Shown piece by piece: positions 35,246-43,116 of a DNA stretch of 64,000 nucleotides. The notes beneath the pieces are model-generated. The model worked only from the letters and a program-made list of their open reading frames with translations. It had not been told where the DNA came from and ran no database searches. The stretch covers positions 11,351 through 75,350 of the forward strand of contig CAYHGE010000006.1 of the NCBI GenBank assembly GCA_964355945.1. The letters run 5' to 3'. Every line of letters begins with the position of its first letter. Position 1 is the first letter of the stretch. Source of the DNA: CAIVAT01 sp964355945. Its GTDB lineage: Bacteria; Bacteroidota; Bacteroidia; Bacteroidales; FEN-979. A program made the position numbers and the translations under genes.

Positions 35246-35277
35246 TTTGTTAATTAACCTGATTACCCTTATCTTTG
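35246..35277 (+). promoter_or_regulatory. Consensus promoter for the carboxyltransferase gene
   Basis: TTTG (35246-35249) and TATCTTTG (35270-35277) with a 20-nt spacer match the Bacteroidota consensus fully. The start codon follows 27 nt after the -7 box. Confidence 0.75.
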
Positions 35278-35304
35278 CACCCCTTGTAAAAAAATATTCT
35301 GAAA

Positions 35305-36852
35305 ATGAGCTTAAGAGCAAAAACCACGGAATTAAAAAGGCGTATGCAGGAAGCCTTTAAAGGGGGCGGAGAACAAGCCCTTGAAAAGCAGAAGGCCTCA
35401 GGAAAAATGACCGCCCGGGAACGCATTCTTGCCCTTCTTGATCCCAATTCCTTTCATGAATATGATCTTTTTGTAAAGCATGCCGGACAGGATTTCGACA
35501 TGGATAAAAAATATTTACCCGGAGATGGAGTAATTACCGGGACAGGTTCCATCAATGCCTGGCCGGTTTGTATTTTCGCACAGGATTTCACGGTAGCCGG
35601 GGGTTCTCTCGGTTTGATGCATGCCAAGAAAATCACAAAAATCATGGATCATGCCATGAAGATGAAGGTGCCACTTATTGGAATCAATGACAGTGGTGGC
35701 GCCCGAATCCAGGAAGGTGTCAACTCACTGGCGGGTTATGGGGAGATTTTTTACAGAAACACCCAGGCCTCCGGTGTAATTCCTCAAATATCCGTCATTC
35801 TCGGGCCTTGTGCCGGCGGCGCGGTATATAGTCCTGCATTGACCGACTTCGTATTTGTGGTTGATAAGATCTCAAAGATGTTCATCACCGGTCCGGAAGT
35901 TATTAAAACAGTTCTTGGGGAAGAAATTTCCATGGAAGACCTCGGGGGAGCCCGTGTTCATGCTGAAATTACCGGGAATGCTCATTTTTTTGCAGAAAGT
36001 GAAATCGACTGTTTTGACCAGATCAAGCGTCTTGTGAGCTATATTCCCTGGAACAACGAAAAGAAAGCTGAAGTCTTTCCAAAAAAAGCGCCAAAGTCAC
36101 GTCAGTACAAGCTTGACAGCATTTTTCCGACAAACCCGATGCAACCGTACGACGTTCGCGACGTAATCAGGGCCATCGCCGATGACAGTGATTTTTTTGA
36201 AGTCCATGAAATGTGGGCCGCCAACATTGTAATTGGCTTTGGCCGTCTCGATGGGCAAACGATTGGTTTTGTCGCCAATCAGCCGATGGTTCTTGCCGGA
36301 GTTCTTGACTGCGATTCAAGCGACAAGGCTGCACGGTTTATCCGATATTGTGATGCTTTCAATGTTCCACTGGTTACCCTAGTCGATTTACCCGGCTACC
36401 TGCCTGGCGTTGACCAGGAACATGCAGGGGTTATCCGCCATGGAGCCAAAGTTTTATATGCCTACAGCGAAGCCAGCGTTCCCAAAATAACCGTAATTCT
36501 TCGGAAGGCTTATGGAGGCGGATATATCGCCATGTGTTCTAATCATTTACGTGCTGATTTTGTTTTTGCCTGGCCTACCGCAGAAATTGCCGTAATGGGT
36601 CCGGAAGGCGCTGCCAACATCATTTTCCGCAGCGAAATCAAAGCCAGTGACAACCCTGAAGAGACACGCAAACGTCTGATTGAAGAGTATCGTCAGAAAT
36701 TTGCCAACCCTTATGTTGCCGCTGCTTATGGCTATGTAGATGCCGTGATCGAGCCCAACGAAACACGCAACTATCTCACCCACTCCTTAACGCTAGCTCA
36801 AAGTAAAGTGGAGATTACCCCAAAAAGAAAACACGGAGTTCCGCCTTTTTGA
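35305..36852 (+). CDS. Acyl-CoA carboxylase/decarboxylase carboxyltransferase subunit (PccB/MmdA)
   Basis: A 515-residue crotonase-fold carboxyltransferase with two domains. N-terminal: KMTARERILALLDP, GDGVITGTG, GGARIQEG, GPCAGGAVYSPAL. C-terminal: GFVANQPMVLAG, LVDLPGYLPG, RKAYGGGYIAM, AWPTAEIAVMGPEGA. It moves CO2 between biotin and propionyl/methylmalonyl-CoA. A biotin carrier gene follows, but no biotin carboxylase is nearby. This fits either a methylmalonyl-CoA decarboxylase (MmdA, sodium-pumping with separate membrane subunits) or a PccB whose PccA is elsewhere. Confidence 0.9.
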   Translation: MSLRAKTTELKRRMQEAFKGGGEQALEKQKASGKMTARERILALLDPNSFHEYDLFVKHAGQDFDMDKKYLPGDGVITGTGSINAWPVCIFAQDFTVAGGSLGLMHAKKITKIMDHAMKMKVPLIGINDSGGARIQEGVNSLAGYGEIFYRNTQASGVIPQISVILGPCAGGAVYSPALTDFVFVVDKISKMFITGPEVIKTVLGEEISMEDLGGARVHAEITGNAHFFAESEIDCFDQIKRLVSYIPWNNEKKAEVFPKKAPKSRQYKLDSIFPTNPMQPYDVRDVIRAIADDSDFFEVHEMWAANIVIGFGRLDGQTIGFVANQPMVLAGVLDCDSSDKAARFIRYCDAFNVPLVTLVDLPGYLPGVDQEHAGVIRHGAKVLYAYSEASVPKITVILRKAYGGGYIAMCSNHLRADFVFAWPTAEIAVMGPEGAANIIFRSEIKASDNPEETRKRLIEEYRQKFANPYVAAAYGYVDAVIEPNETRNYLTHSLTLAQSKVEITPKRKHGVPPF

Positions 36853-36887
36853 TATTTGACTTTGCTTTTTGAATTTTAATTTTAAGT

Positions 36888-36895
36888 TACCTTTG
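36888..36895 (+). promoter_or_regulatory. Possible -7 box just before the biotin carrier gene
   Basis: TACCTTTG fits TAnnTTTG but lies only 5 nt before the start codon at 36901. If used, the transcript would be leaderless; otherwise the gene is read from the upstream promoter. Confidence 0.3.
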
Positions 36896-36900
36896 GCCTT

Positions 36901-37218
36901 ATGGACGAAAACATAGAATTCATCGATTTCAAGTACGAGGAGATTTCTTACAGAACTACCCTGACTAAGAAATTCGCCAACAGAACCCCATATACCCCAC
37001 CCGACTCAAGAAAGATTGTTGCATTTATTCCAGGCACTATCCTCCAGGTAGTTGTAAAAGAAGGAGCTAAAGTAAAAAAAGGTGATACATTAATTGTTCT
37101 CCAGGCCATGAAAATGGACAATCATCTCCTCGCTGTCAGAAATGGAACAGTTAAAAAAGTATATGTTAAAAAAGGTGAAGTCGTCCCAAAACACCATTTA
37201 CTTCTTGAGTTAAAATAG
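36901..37218 (+). CDS. Biotin carboxyl carrier protein
   Basis: A 105-residue protein ending in a biotinyl domain. The biotin attachment site AMKMDN puts the lysine at residue 71, 34 residues from the C-terminus as usual. GTILQVVVKEGAKVKKGDTLIVLQ precedes it. The N-terminal 45 residues are a short linker. It serves the carboxyltransferase encoded 48 nt upstream as mobile carboxyl carrier. Confidence 0.9.
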   Translation: MDENIEFIDFKYEEISYRTTLTKKFANRTPYTPPDSRKIVAFIPGTILQVVVKEGAKVKKGDTLIVLQAMKMDNHLLAVRNGTVKKVYVKKGEVVPKHHLLLELK

Positions 37219-37292
37219 CGGCACCTCAATATTCTTATTCCACCTCCCAACCTTTTCGCCAATTCTCTTGTCATAAAGAGAAATAATGGCTT

Positions 37293-37694
37293 ATGCAATC
37301 AACGAATATCGATCTGAACAAAATCTCGGAGGTGCTTAGGGATCAATGCCCGTTCATTGTCTTTGCAACAATCTGCGGACTGGATGAAACAGGGAGACAA
37401 AATTGGCATGAGAAACCAGAATTGTCTGTATTTATCCGGGAAGATAAGGGAACCTGGTCGGCCTTGGAGCAAATTCTCCGGTCCCTCACAGGGATTATTC
37501 CTGACTCATCTTGTGATTTAACACTTCTTAACAAGGTGGATCCGGCAACCAGGTTCAGGGCCGCAAATGGTTTCTGCCTGTTTGTTCAAGATGGAAAGTA
37601 CCAGCATTACCGGCAATTTGTGCAACATGCAAGCCTTGATTACCGAATCATGCGCGCCAGGCAAAGGGTGATGGGGATTGTTGACAATGACTGA
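37293..37694 (+). CDS. Hypothetical protein, degenerate nucleotidyltransferase-like fold
   Basis: A 133-residue protein. Its layout resembles small MNT-type nucleotidyltransferases: the segment IVFATICGLDETGRQNWHEKPELSVFI takes the place of the G-S-x-A-R-G...S-D-x-D-L region. CDLTLLNKVDPATRF takes the place of the third strand with VDLxxLN, and a helical tail (HASLDYRIMRARQRVM) follows. The Gly-Ser pair and the metal-binding Asp pair are not present, so a catalytic role is doubtful. It ends 5 bp from the convergent engB. Confidence 0.45.
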   Translation: MQSTNIDLNKISEVLRDQCPFIVFATICGLDETGRQNWHEKPELSVFIREDKGTWSALEQILRSLTGIIPDSSCDLTLLNKVDPATRFRAANGFCLFVQDGKYQHYRQFVQHASLDYRIMRARQRVMGIVDND

Positions 37695-37699
37695 ACTGG

Positions 37700-38320
37700 T
37701 CAGTCTGCTGAAGCAATCTGACGGAGTGCATCCTCAATGGTATCCAGAACCTCATCCCGGCCAAACCGGGTCTCAGATGAAGTTGGCAGTATCTTTGGAA
37801 GCTCATCCCAATGGGCGGAAAGTGCTTTCTGGTAGGCTACCAGATTGCTGGCTAATTGTGTTTTTGAAAGTTTGTCAGTCTTGGTAAACAGGATGACGAA
37901 ACCAACCTCATTGTCGCCAAGCCAGTTCATAAATTCAATATCAATTTTCTGGGGCTCAAGGCGAGAGTCAATTAAAAGAAAGGTAAGTGCCAGATTTTCA
38001 CGCTTTTGAAGATACAACTGGATAAGTCCTTCAAATTTCTCTTTCTGAGTTTTGGAGAGTTTTGCGAATCCATATCCGGGAAGGTCAACAAGAAACCATG
38101 AGGAAGTACCCGGAGAGGCAACCTTGAAATGATTTAACAACCTGGTTTTCCCCGGAGTACCGGAAACTTTAGCCAGTCCTTTCTGACCGGCGAGCATGTT
38201 GATAAGAGAGGATTTTCCCACATTGGAACGCCCTATAAAGGCAAATTCCGGAATCTCTTCCTTTGGGCAAAAGTTTAAAGAAGGACTGCTGCAAACAAAC
38301 TCAATCTTGTCGATTTTCAC
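37700..38320 (-). CDS. engB: Ribosome biogenesis GTPase EngB (YihA/YsxC)
   Basis: A 206-residue TRAFAC GTPase. P-loop GRSNVGKSSLIN, switch region GTPGKTRLLNHF, G3 DLPGYGFAKL, and G4 in the form TKTDK. It assists late assembly of the large ribosomal subunit and, in several species, is essential. Length and motifs are normal for the family. Confidence 0.95.
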   Translation of the reverse strand: MKIDKIEFVCSSPSLNFCPKEEIPEFAFIGRSNVGKSSLINMLAGQKGLAKVSGTPGKTRLLNHFKVASPGTSSWFLVDLPGYGFAKLSKTQKEKFEGLIQLYLQKRENLALTFLLIDSRLEPQKIDIEFMNWLGDNEVGFVILFTKTDKLSKTQLASNLVAYQKALSAHWDELPKILPTSSETRFGRDEVLDTIEDALRQIASAD

Positions 38321-38364
38321 TATCGTTGGTATTTATCCCAAATATATGGAATTTTTCGCACAAT

Positions 38365-39231
38365 CTACCTAAGATCATACACAATTTCACGAACCCACTC
38401 TGCCCACTGCATTTCACTCTTTGATTTATCGAAGGTTGTGTACGAAATCGGATCGCCTATCACCAGGGTGATGGTCTTGTTAAATTGCTTCACCATTTCG
38501 TCAACAAGATACAGCATTTCAATATTGGCATTGATTCCCAAATGCTTACGCCACAAAGCCAGGTTATAAAACCAATCGGAGTTTCGTCCTTCAACAAAAA
38601 CCGGAATAATGTCCCGCTGATATCTTTTTGCTTTTTTTATGAAAGTGCTCTTCCATTCAAGATCCCGTATAATGTAAGACCCTTTGATTCGCTGTTTACG
38701 GGAAACAAGCCCGGCCGGGAAATAGAGGATCATCTTCTCTGAAGCGAAGGTGTCATTGATCAAACGGGCATTGTCGGTATTTCGTCCGTGTTTGTTGATC
38801 GGAATGAATAATGGTCGTAATCCTGGCACATTCATCAGCAGGTCGTTTACCGGGAAAACAATGTCGTTTCTGATCTTACCCAGTCCGTGCATCAGTGCCA
38901 TGCCGTCAAGCCCGCCAAGCGGATGGTTTGATGCAACAATGTACCGGCCGGCCGGCGGAATGATTGCGGCAGAGGGTGTTTTACCAGTCCGCTTGTCAAC
39001 AATTTCAACTTTTACGCCAAATTCCCGGAGAATTGCTTCAACAAATGGCAACCCGCTTTTATCGCGATTTCTCCAGATGTAACCATTCACATCATCCTGG
39101 TGGGTTATCCTTTTAAGGTAAGACAACACAAAACCAGGGATAATCCGAAGCAATCCGGGATTTTTAGCTGCAAAAAGCGACTCTATATCGATCAGTTTCT
39201 CGGGAATTACTGCATTTTCATCCTGTACCAT
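38365..39231 (-). CDS. glsA: PlsC-family acyltransferase, GlsA/OlsA-like
   Basis: A 288-residue acyltransferase. The catalytic box is the Bacteroidota variant SNHPLGGLDGMAL (His and Asp of HX4D), followed by FIPINKHGRNTDN and LYFPAGLVSRK, with a C-terminal substrate region. It diverges from a GNAT-type acyltransferase gene. In Bacteroides thetaiotaomicron the equivalent pair (GlsB, then GlsA) makes N-acyl and then O-acylated glycine lipids. The pairing makes that role likely; lysophosphatidate acylation is the alternative. Confidence 0.72.
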   Translation of the reverse strand: MVQDENAVIPEKLIDIESLFAAKNPGLLRIIPGFVLSYLKRITHQDDVNGYIWRNRDKSGLPFVEAILREFGVKVEIVDKRTGKTPSAAIIPPAGRYIVASNHPLGGLDGMALMHGLGKIRNDIVFPVNDLLMNVPGLRPLFIPINKHGRNTDNARLINDTFASEKMILYFPAGLVSRKQRIKGSYIIRDLEWKSTFIKKAKRYQRDIIPVFVEGRNSDWFYNLALWRKHLGINANIEMLYLVDEMVKQFNKTITLVIGDPISYTTFDKSKSEMQWAEWVREIVYDLR

Positions 39232-39353
39232 GAAGCAAAATTACAAAAATTGCTGCCAAAAATTAATTTGACTTTCAATCGCCCGATTTAGAAAGTTGAT
39301 TTCAAGCTTCAATTTAATAATGGCAAAATAGCATCTCTGCAATTTAGTTAACC

Positions 39354-39361
39354 TATCTTTG
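39354..39361 (+). promoter_or_regulatory. -7 promoter box for the glsB-like gene
   Basis: TATCTTTG matches TAnnTTTG and lies 28 nt before the start codon at 39390. The -33 element is weak. Confidence 0.5.
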
Positions 39362-39389
39362 CATAACAATTCATCCATAAAACCGCAGT

Positions 39390-40358
39390 ATGGACCCCAT
39401 CATTGCACCGGTCGACAAAAAGTTGCTTGAATCAGAATTGATTGACAGCACGTTTTTACGAAACACCAACAATGGTCACAACAAGATTTATGTGTTTACT
39501 GCACACGAGTCGCCAAATCTAATGCGTGAATTAGGCCGGTTACGGGAAATCACCTTTCGCGATGCAGGTGGCGGAACAGGAAAAAGTTCAGATATCGATG
39601 AATTTGACACGATGGAGGTGCCTTTTCATCAGTTAATTGTCTGGGATCCGGTTGAAAGTGAAATCACTGGTGGCTATCGGTTTATTCATGGCCGGGATAT
39701 CCAGTGCAATCAGCAGGGGTGTGCCCACAGTGCGACAGCTGAACTTTTCAAATTCTCCAACAAGTTTACGAGAGATTACCTCCCCTTGAGTATTGAATTG
39801 GGAAGATCGTTCGTTCAGCCAAATTATCAGCCACTTGTAAATTTTCGCAAGGGGATGTATGCCCTCGACAATTTGTGGGACGGGCTGGGTGCCATGATCA
39901 TTGAAAATCCTGACATAAAATATTTCTTTGGCAAAATGACGATGTACCCTGGCTACAATCAGATTGCCCGGGATATTGTTCTTTATTTCCTTCGCAAATA
40001 CTTTCCTGATACAGAAACACTGATGCTGCCAATAGAACCGCTGGTTAGCATTACGCCTGATCCGGTCATTGCCGAGATGTTTTCCGCCAGGACGTTTGAG
40101 GAAAATTACAAAATCTTAATCCAGGCTGTACGCCGTTATGGAGAGCATGTGCCCCCATTGGTTAATGCATACATGAACCTCTCTCCAACCATGCGGACAT
40201 TTGGGACTGCAATCAATCATGGTTTTGGGGATGTGGAAGAAACCGGAATATTGATACATATTGAGGATATCTATCCACGGAAAAAAGAGCGGCATCTGAC
40301 AACCTATATTCAGAGGCTTTCATCGCTTAAAGGACTGCGATGGAGGAGAAAAAAATAA
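39390..40358 (+). CDS. glsB: GNAT/hemolysin-like N-acyltransferase, GlsB/OlsB-like
   Basis: A 322-residue protein whose core matches the OlsB-type acetyltransferase fold: LGRLREITFRDAGGGTGKSSDIDEFD, HQLIVWDP, GGYRFIHG, LSIELGRSFVQPNYQ, and YFFGKMTMYPGYN. Such enzymes attach a 3-hydroxy fatty acid from acyl-ACP to an amino acid (ornithine in OlsB, glycine in GlsB). The divergent PlsC-type neighbour would add the second fatty acid. Amino-acid specificity cannot be read here; glycine is favoured by phylum. Confidence 0.75.
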   Translation: MDPIIAPVDKKLLESELIDSTFLRNTNNGHNKIYVFTAHESPNLMRELGRLREITFRDAGGGTGKSSDIDEFDTMEVPFHQLIVWDPVESEITGGYRFIHGRDIQCNQQGCAHSATAELFKFSNKFTRDYLPLSIELGRSFVQPNYQPLVNFRKGMYALDNLWDGLGAMIIENPDIKYFFGKMTMYPGYNQIARDIVLYFLRKYFPDTETLMLPIEPLVSITPDPVIAEMFSARTFEENYKILIQAVRRYGEHVPPLVNAYMNLSPTMRTFGTAINHGFGDVEETGILIHIEDIYPRKKERHLTTYIQRLSSLKGLRWRRKK

Positions 40359-40363
40359 GCGTT

Positions 40364-40633
40364 TTACTTTACTGCCGGTGCGGCAGTGGCATTTGCCTTG
40401 CGCATCAGTTTACTCTTCAGGTTGGCAGCCTTATTTTTGTGAATCACATTTTTCTTAGCCAGTTTATCAATTTGTGAAACCACCTTGGGAAGGTCTTTCA
40501 CAATCGTTGCCTGATCTTCAGTTTCACGTAATTTCTTAACTGCATTACGCACTGTACGGCCCTGATAGCGGTTTTGAGTACGTTTTGTTTTTGTGTTACG
40601 GATGCGTTTTTCTGCGCTTAAGTGATTCGCCAT
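40364..40633 (-). CDS. rpsT: 30S ribosomal protein S20
   Basis: An 89-residue, Lys/Arg-rich helical protein starting ANHLSAEKRIRNTKTKRTQN, the typical S20 opening, with KNVIHKNKAANLKSKLMRKA near the end. It binds 16S rRNA early in 30S assembly. It has its own consensus promoter and converges 5 bp from the glsB-like gene. Confidence 0.95.
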   Translation of the reverse strand: MANHLSAEKRIRNTKTKRTQNRYQGRTVRNAVKKLRETEDQATIVKDLPKVVSQIDKLAKKNVIHKNKAANLKSKLMRKANATAAPAVK

Positions 40634-40661
40634 GATTCTTATTTGTTTTCAAATTGGGGTG

Positions 40662-40692
40662 CAAAGATACAATTTTTAAGCAAATTCCCAAA
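40662..40692 (-). promoter_or_regulatory. Consensus promoter of rpsT
   Basis: On the minus strand TTTG (40689-40692) and TATCTTTG (40662-40669) are separated by 19 nt, an exact Bacteroidota promoter. The start codon follows 28 nt later. Confidence 0.75.
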
Positions 40693-40734
40693 GTGTTATA
40701 AAAAAATAACCGCTCTTTTTCATGCTTTGCAGTA

Positions 40735-43116
40735 TTACCTGAAATTTACCACGGTAATACCTGCACCTCCGGCTTCGATCGGGGCATCCCTGACTGATTT
40801 CACCTCCTTTTGCGATCGGAGATAATCACGTGTCACCTGCCTTAAAACACCATTGCCCTTGCCATGTAAAATCTGAACCTGGGGGATGGAGCATAAAACC
40901 GCATCATCAATATATCGCTGCAGCAGTGCCAATGCTTCATCAACGCGATTTCCCCTTAAATCGAGCGTCAGCGTGAAATTTGTGAGTTTTGTATGGAGGT
41001 CATCGAAGTAGCTTTGAAAACGATGGGGTTTTGCATCACTGCCAATAATCCCGATCTTCAATGCTGGTGCGTGAGCCTCTTCAGGTTTTAACTTTTGATC
41101 CTTGCTTTTTGAATTTTGAATTTCCGTTACAGGTTCCTGCAGCAATTTCTCTTTTAGTTCAGAAAGCTCCACCCGAATCTCTTTGGTTCTCGCCTTCTCT
41201 GCCTGCGATTCACGAATTTCCTTTATGGTCTTTTCAATGAGTTTATTTGAATTATCTAACATGGCCCTCGCTTCCTCCCTGGCCTTTTCGATGATCTCCT
41301 TCTTTTTGGATGTCAGCTCAGCAGTCAGTTTTTCATATTTACTGATCAGTTCGGCAAGAAAATCATCTGCAACTTTTAACTCTGTGTTTTTCTGGCTGAT
41401 CTCCTGCTTTTCAACTTCCAGATTCTGTAACTCCCGGTCGAAATCGAGCTGGCTTTTCCCGGTTTTCAACTTGGCATGGGTAAGCACCTCATTCGGAAAT
41501 CCGATTTCCTGGGCAATTTCAAGTGCAAAGGAACTTCCGGGTTTTCCCATTTTCAGCTGGAACAGTGGTTTTAATTTTTTCAGATCATAAAGCATGGCTC
41601 CATTCACAATACCCTGTTCCCTGGCTGCCAGCAATTTCAGATTTGAAAAATGCGTTGTGACCACCCCCATTGCCAATTTAACATTCAATGCTTCCAGGGT
41701 GGCTTCTGCAATAGCACCGCCAAGGGAGGGGTCGGTGCCTGTACCCATTTCATCGATCAGAAATAACGAGCAGTTATCGATGTGTTCAATAAAATATTTC
41801 AGGTTGATCAGTTTGGATGAATAGGTACTCAGATCATTGTCAATCGATTGCTCATCTCCGATATCAAGAAATATTTTATGAAAAATACAAAATTCCGAAT
41901 CTTCTCTCACTGGCGGAAGTAATCCACACTGGAACATGTATTGTAGCAATCCGACCGTTTTCAGGCAAACAGATTTTCCCCCGGCATTCGGTCCGGAGAT
42001 GATTAAAATCCGTTGTTCCTGACTCAGGGAGATATCCAGCGGGGTAATCTCCCTCTTTTGTTTCCGGAGAGAGAGAAAAAGAAGCGGATGTATGGCCCGG
42101 TGCCATGAAAAAGCTACTTCTCCCGGGAGATCTTTACCCGCACTGCCCGGGACTGCTTTGGGGATTCGCGGCACAGGATGGTGAATCGGGTTTGTTGCAT
42201 TGATCTCAATGGCAAACCGGGCTTTCGACCGGATGAAATCAATTTTTCCGAGGAAATGGTAGGCATGAATAAGCAGATCGATTTCAGGTCGCAAGGTGGT
42301 GGCAAATTCAATGAGAATACGCACGATCTCCCTTCGTTCGGCATAGTCGAGCTCCCTGATTTCATTGTTGGTCTCGAAAATTTCAGCAGGTTCGATATAC
42401 ACCGTCTGACCGGTGGCTGACTCGTCGTGGACGAATCCCTGGATTTTTCGTTTGTGGGTGTTGATCATCGGAATGACCAACCTGCCATTCCGGATGGTCA
42501 CTTCGGCCTCATCAGGAGTCCACCCGTTCTGGCGCGCCAGTTTAAAACTTTGAACAATTTTATTTTCAACGGAGGACTGAAGTCTTGATTTTTCCTTCCG
42601 AATCCGGCTCAGTTCCTGCGAAGCCGAATCTCTGACCTCTGATTTATCATCCAGAATGCGTTCAACCTGCAACACAATCGACTGGAGTACCGAACTTGCA
42701 GCAAGCGGTGAATAACCCTCGAAAGCCTCCCCGGAACTGCAAGCCAGGGCATATAAGGCAGGAAACTTCTCATCTCTCTCTGCAAGAAATGAAAGCAGAT
42801 CGGAAATGGTGGAAACTGACAGTTTTAGTTCTGAAAGCTGCTCTGTCTCCATGTAAGTGCCCGGAATCCGGATTCGAAGTAATTCAGGAATGAGATCAAA
42901 ATAATCCTGTGCCGGAAACTTCTCCTCAAATTGTAAAATCTCCTTTAATTCTGAGGTTTGCTGCAGACAGGTGTGTATTTCATCAGCATCTGTTGAGAAT
43001 GACATTTTCCTGACCCAAACCCGTCCGAGTGAGGAGAGACAATAATCCTCAAGTAGCTGTCGGATTGTATCAAATCCGAGTTTTACTTCTATGTTTGCCG
43101 GGAAATTAGAACTCAT
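40735..43116 (-). CDS. mutS2: Endonuclease MutS2
   Basis: A 793-residue MutS2. Order: N-terminal core/lever (1-300), ATPase with Walker A ISGPNAGGKSVCLKT and FLIDEMGTGTDPSLGGAIAEA plus VTTHFSNLK, long coiled coil (about 515-660), and C-terminal Smr nuclease domain (LDLRGNRVDEAL, ILHGKGNG). MutS2 limits recombination and splits collided ribosomes in other bacteria. Between coiled coil and Smr (about residues 662-677) lies TEIQNSKSKDQKLK, encoded by an intergenic-type repeat. It overlaps the PBP1A gene by 11 bp. Confidence 0.95.
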   Translation of the reverse strand: MSSNFPANIEVKLGFDTIRQLLEDYCLSSLGRVWVRKMSFSTDADEIHTCLQQTSELKEILQFEEKFPAQDYFDLIPELLRIRIPGTYMETEQLSELKLSVSTISDLLSFLAERDEKFPALYALACSSGEAFEGYSPLAASSVLQSIVLQVERILDDKSEVRDSASQELSRIRKEKSRLQSSVENKIVQSFKLARQNGWTPDEAEVTIRNGRLVIPMINTHKRKIQGFVHDESATGQTVYIEPAEIFETNNEIRELDYAERREIVRILIEFATTLRPEIDLLIHAYHFLGKIDFIRSKARFAIEINATNPIHHPVPRIPKAVPGSAGKDLPGEVAFSWHRAIHPLLFLSLRKQKREITPLDISLSQEQRILIISGPNAGGKSVCLKTVGLLQYMFQCGLLPPVREDSEFCIFHKIFLDIGDEQSIDNDLSTYSSKLINLKYFIEHIDNCSLFLIDEMGTGTDPSLGGAIAEATLEALNVKLAMGVVTTHFSNLKLLAAREQGIVNGAMLYDLKKLKPLFQLKMGKPGSSFALEIAQEIGFPNEVLTHAKLKTGKSQLDFDRELQNLEVEKQEISQKNTELKVADDFLAELISKYEKLTAELTSKKKEIIEKAREEARAMLDNSNKLIEKTIKEIRESQAEKARTKEIRVELSELKEKLLQEPVTEIQNSKSKDQKLKPEEAHAPALKIGIIGSDAKPHRFQSYFDDLHTKLTNFTLTLDLRGNRVDEALALLQRYIDDAVLCSIPQVQILHGKGNGVLRQVTRDYLRSQKEVKSVRDAPIEAGGAGITVVNFR
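41086..41130. repeat. Intergenic-type AT-rich repeat inside mutS2
   Basis: The + strand reads TTGCTTTTTGAATTTTG at 41102-41118; the first 16 nt recur exactly in the spacer at 36862-36877. Flanking words (TTTTGATCC, GAATTTCCGTTAC) also echo that spacer. It encodes an in-frame hydrophilic linker of MutS2. Confidence 0.6.
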
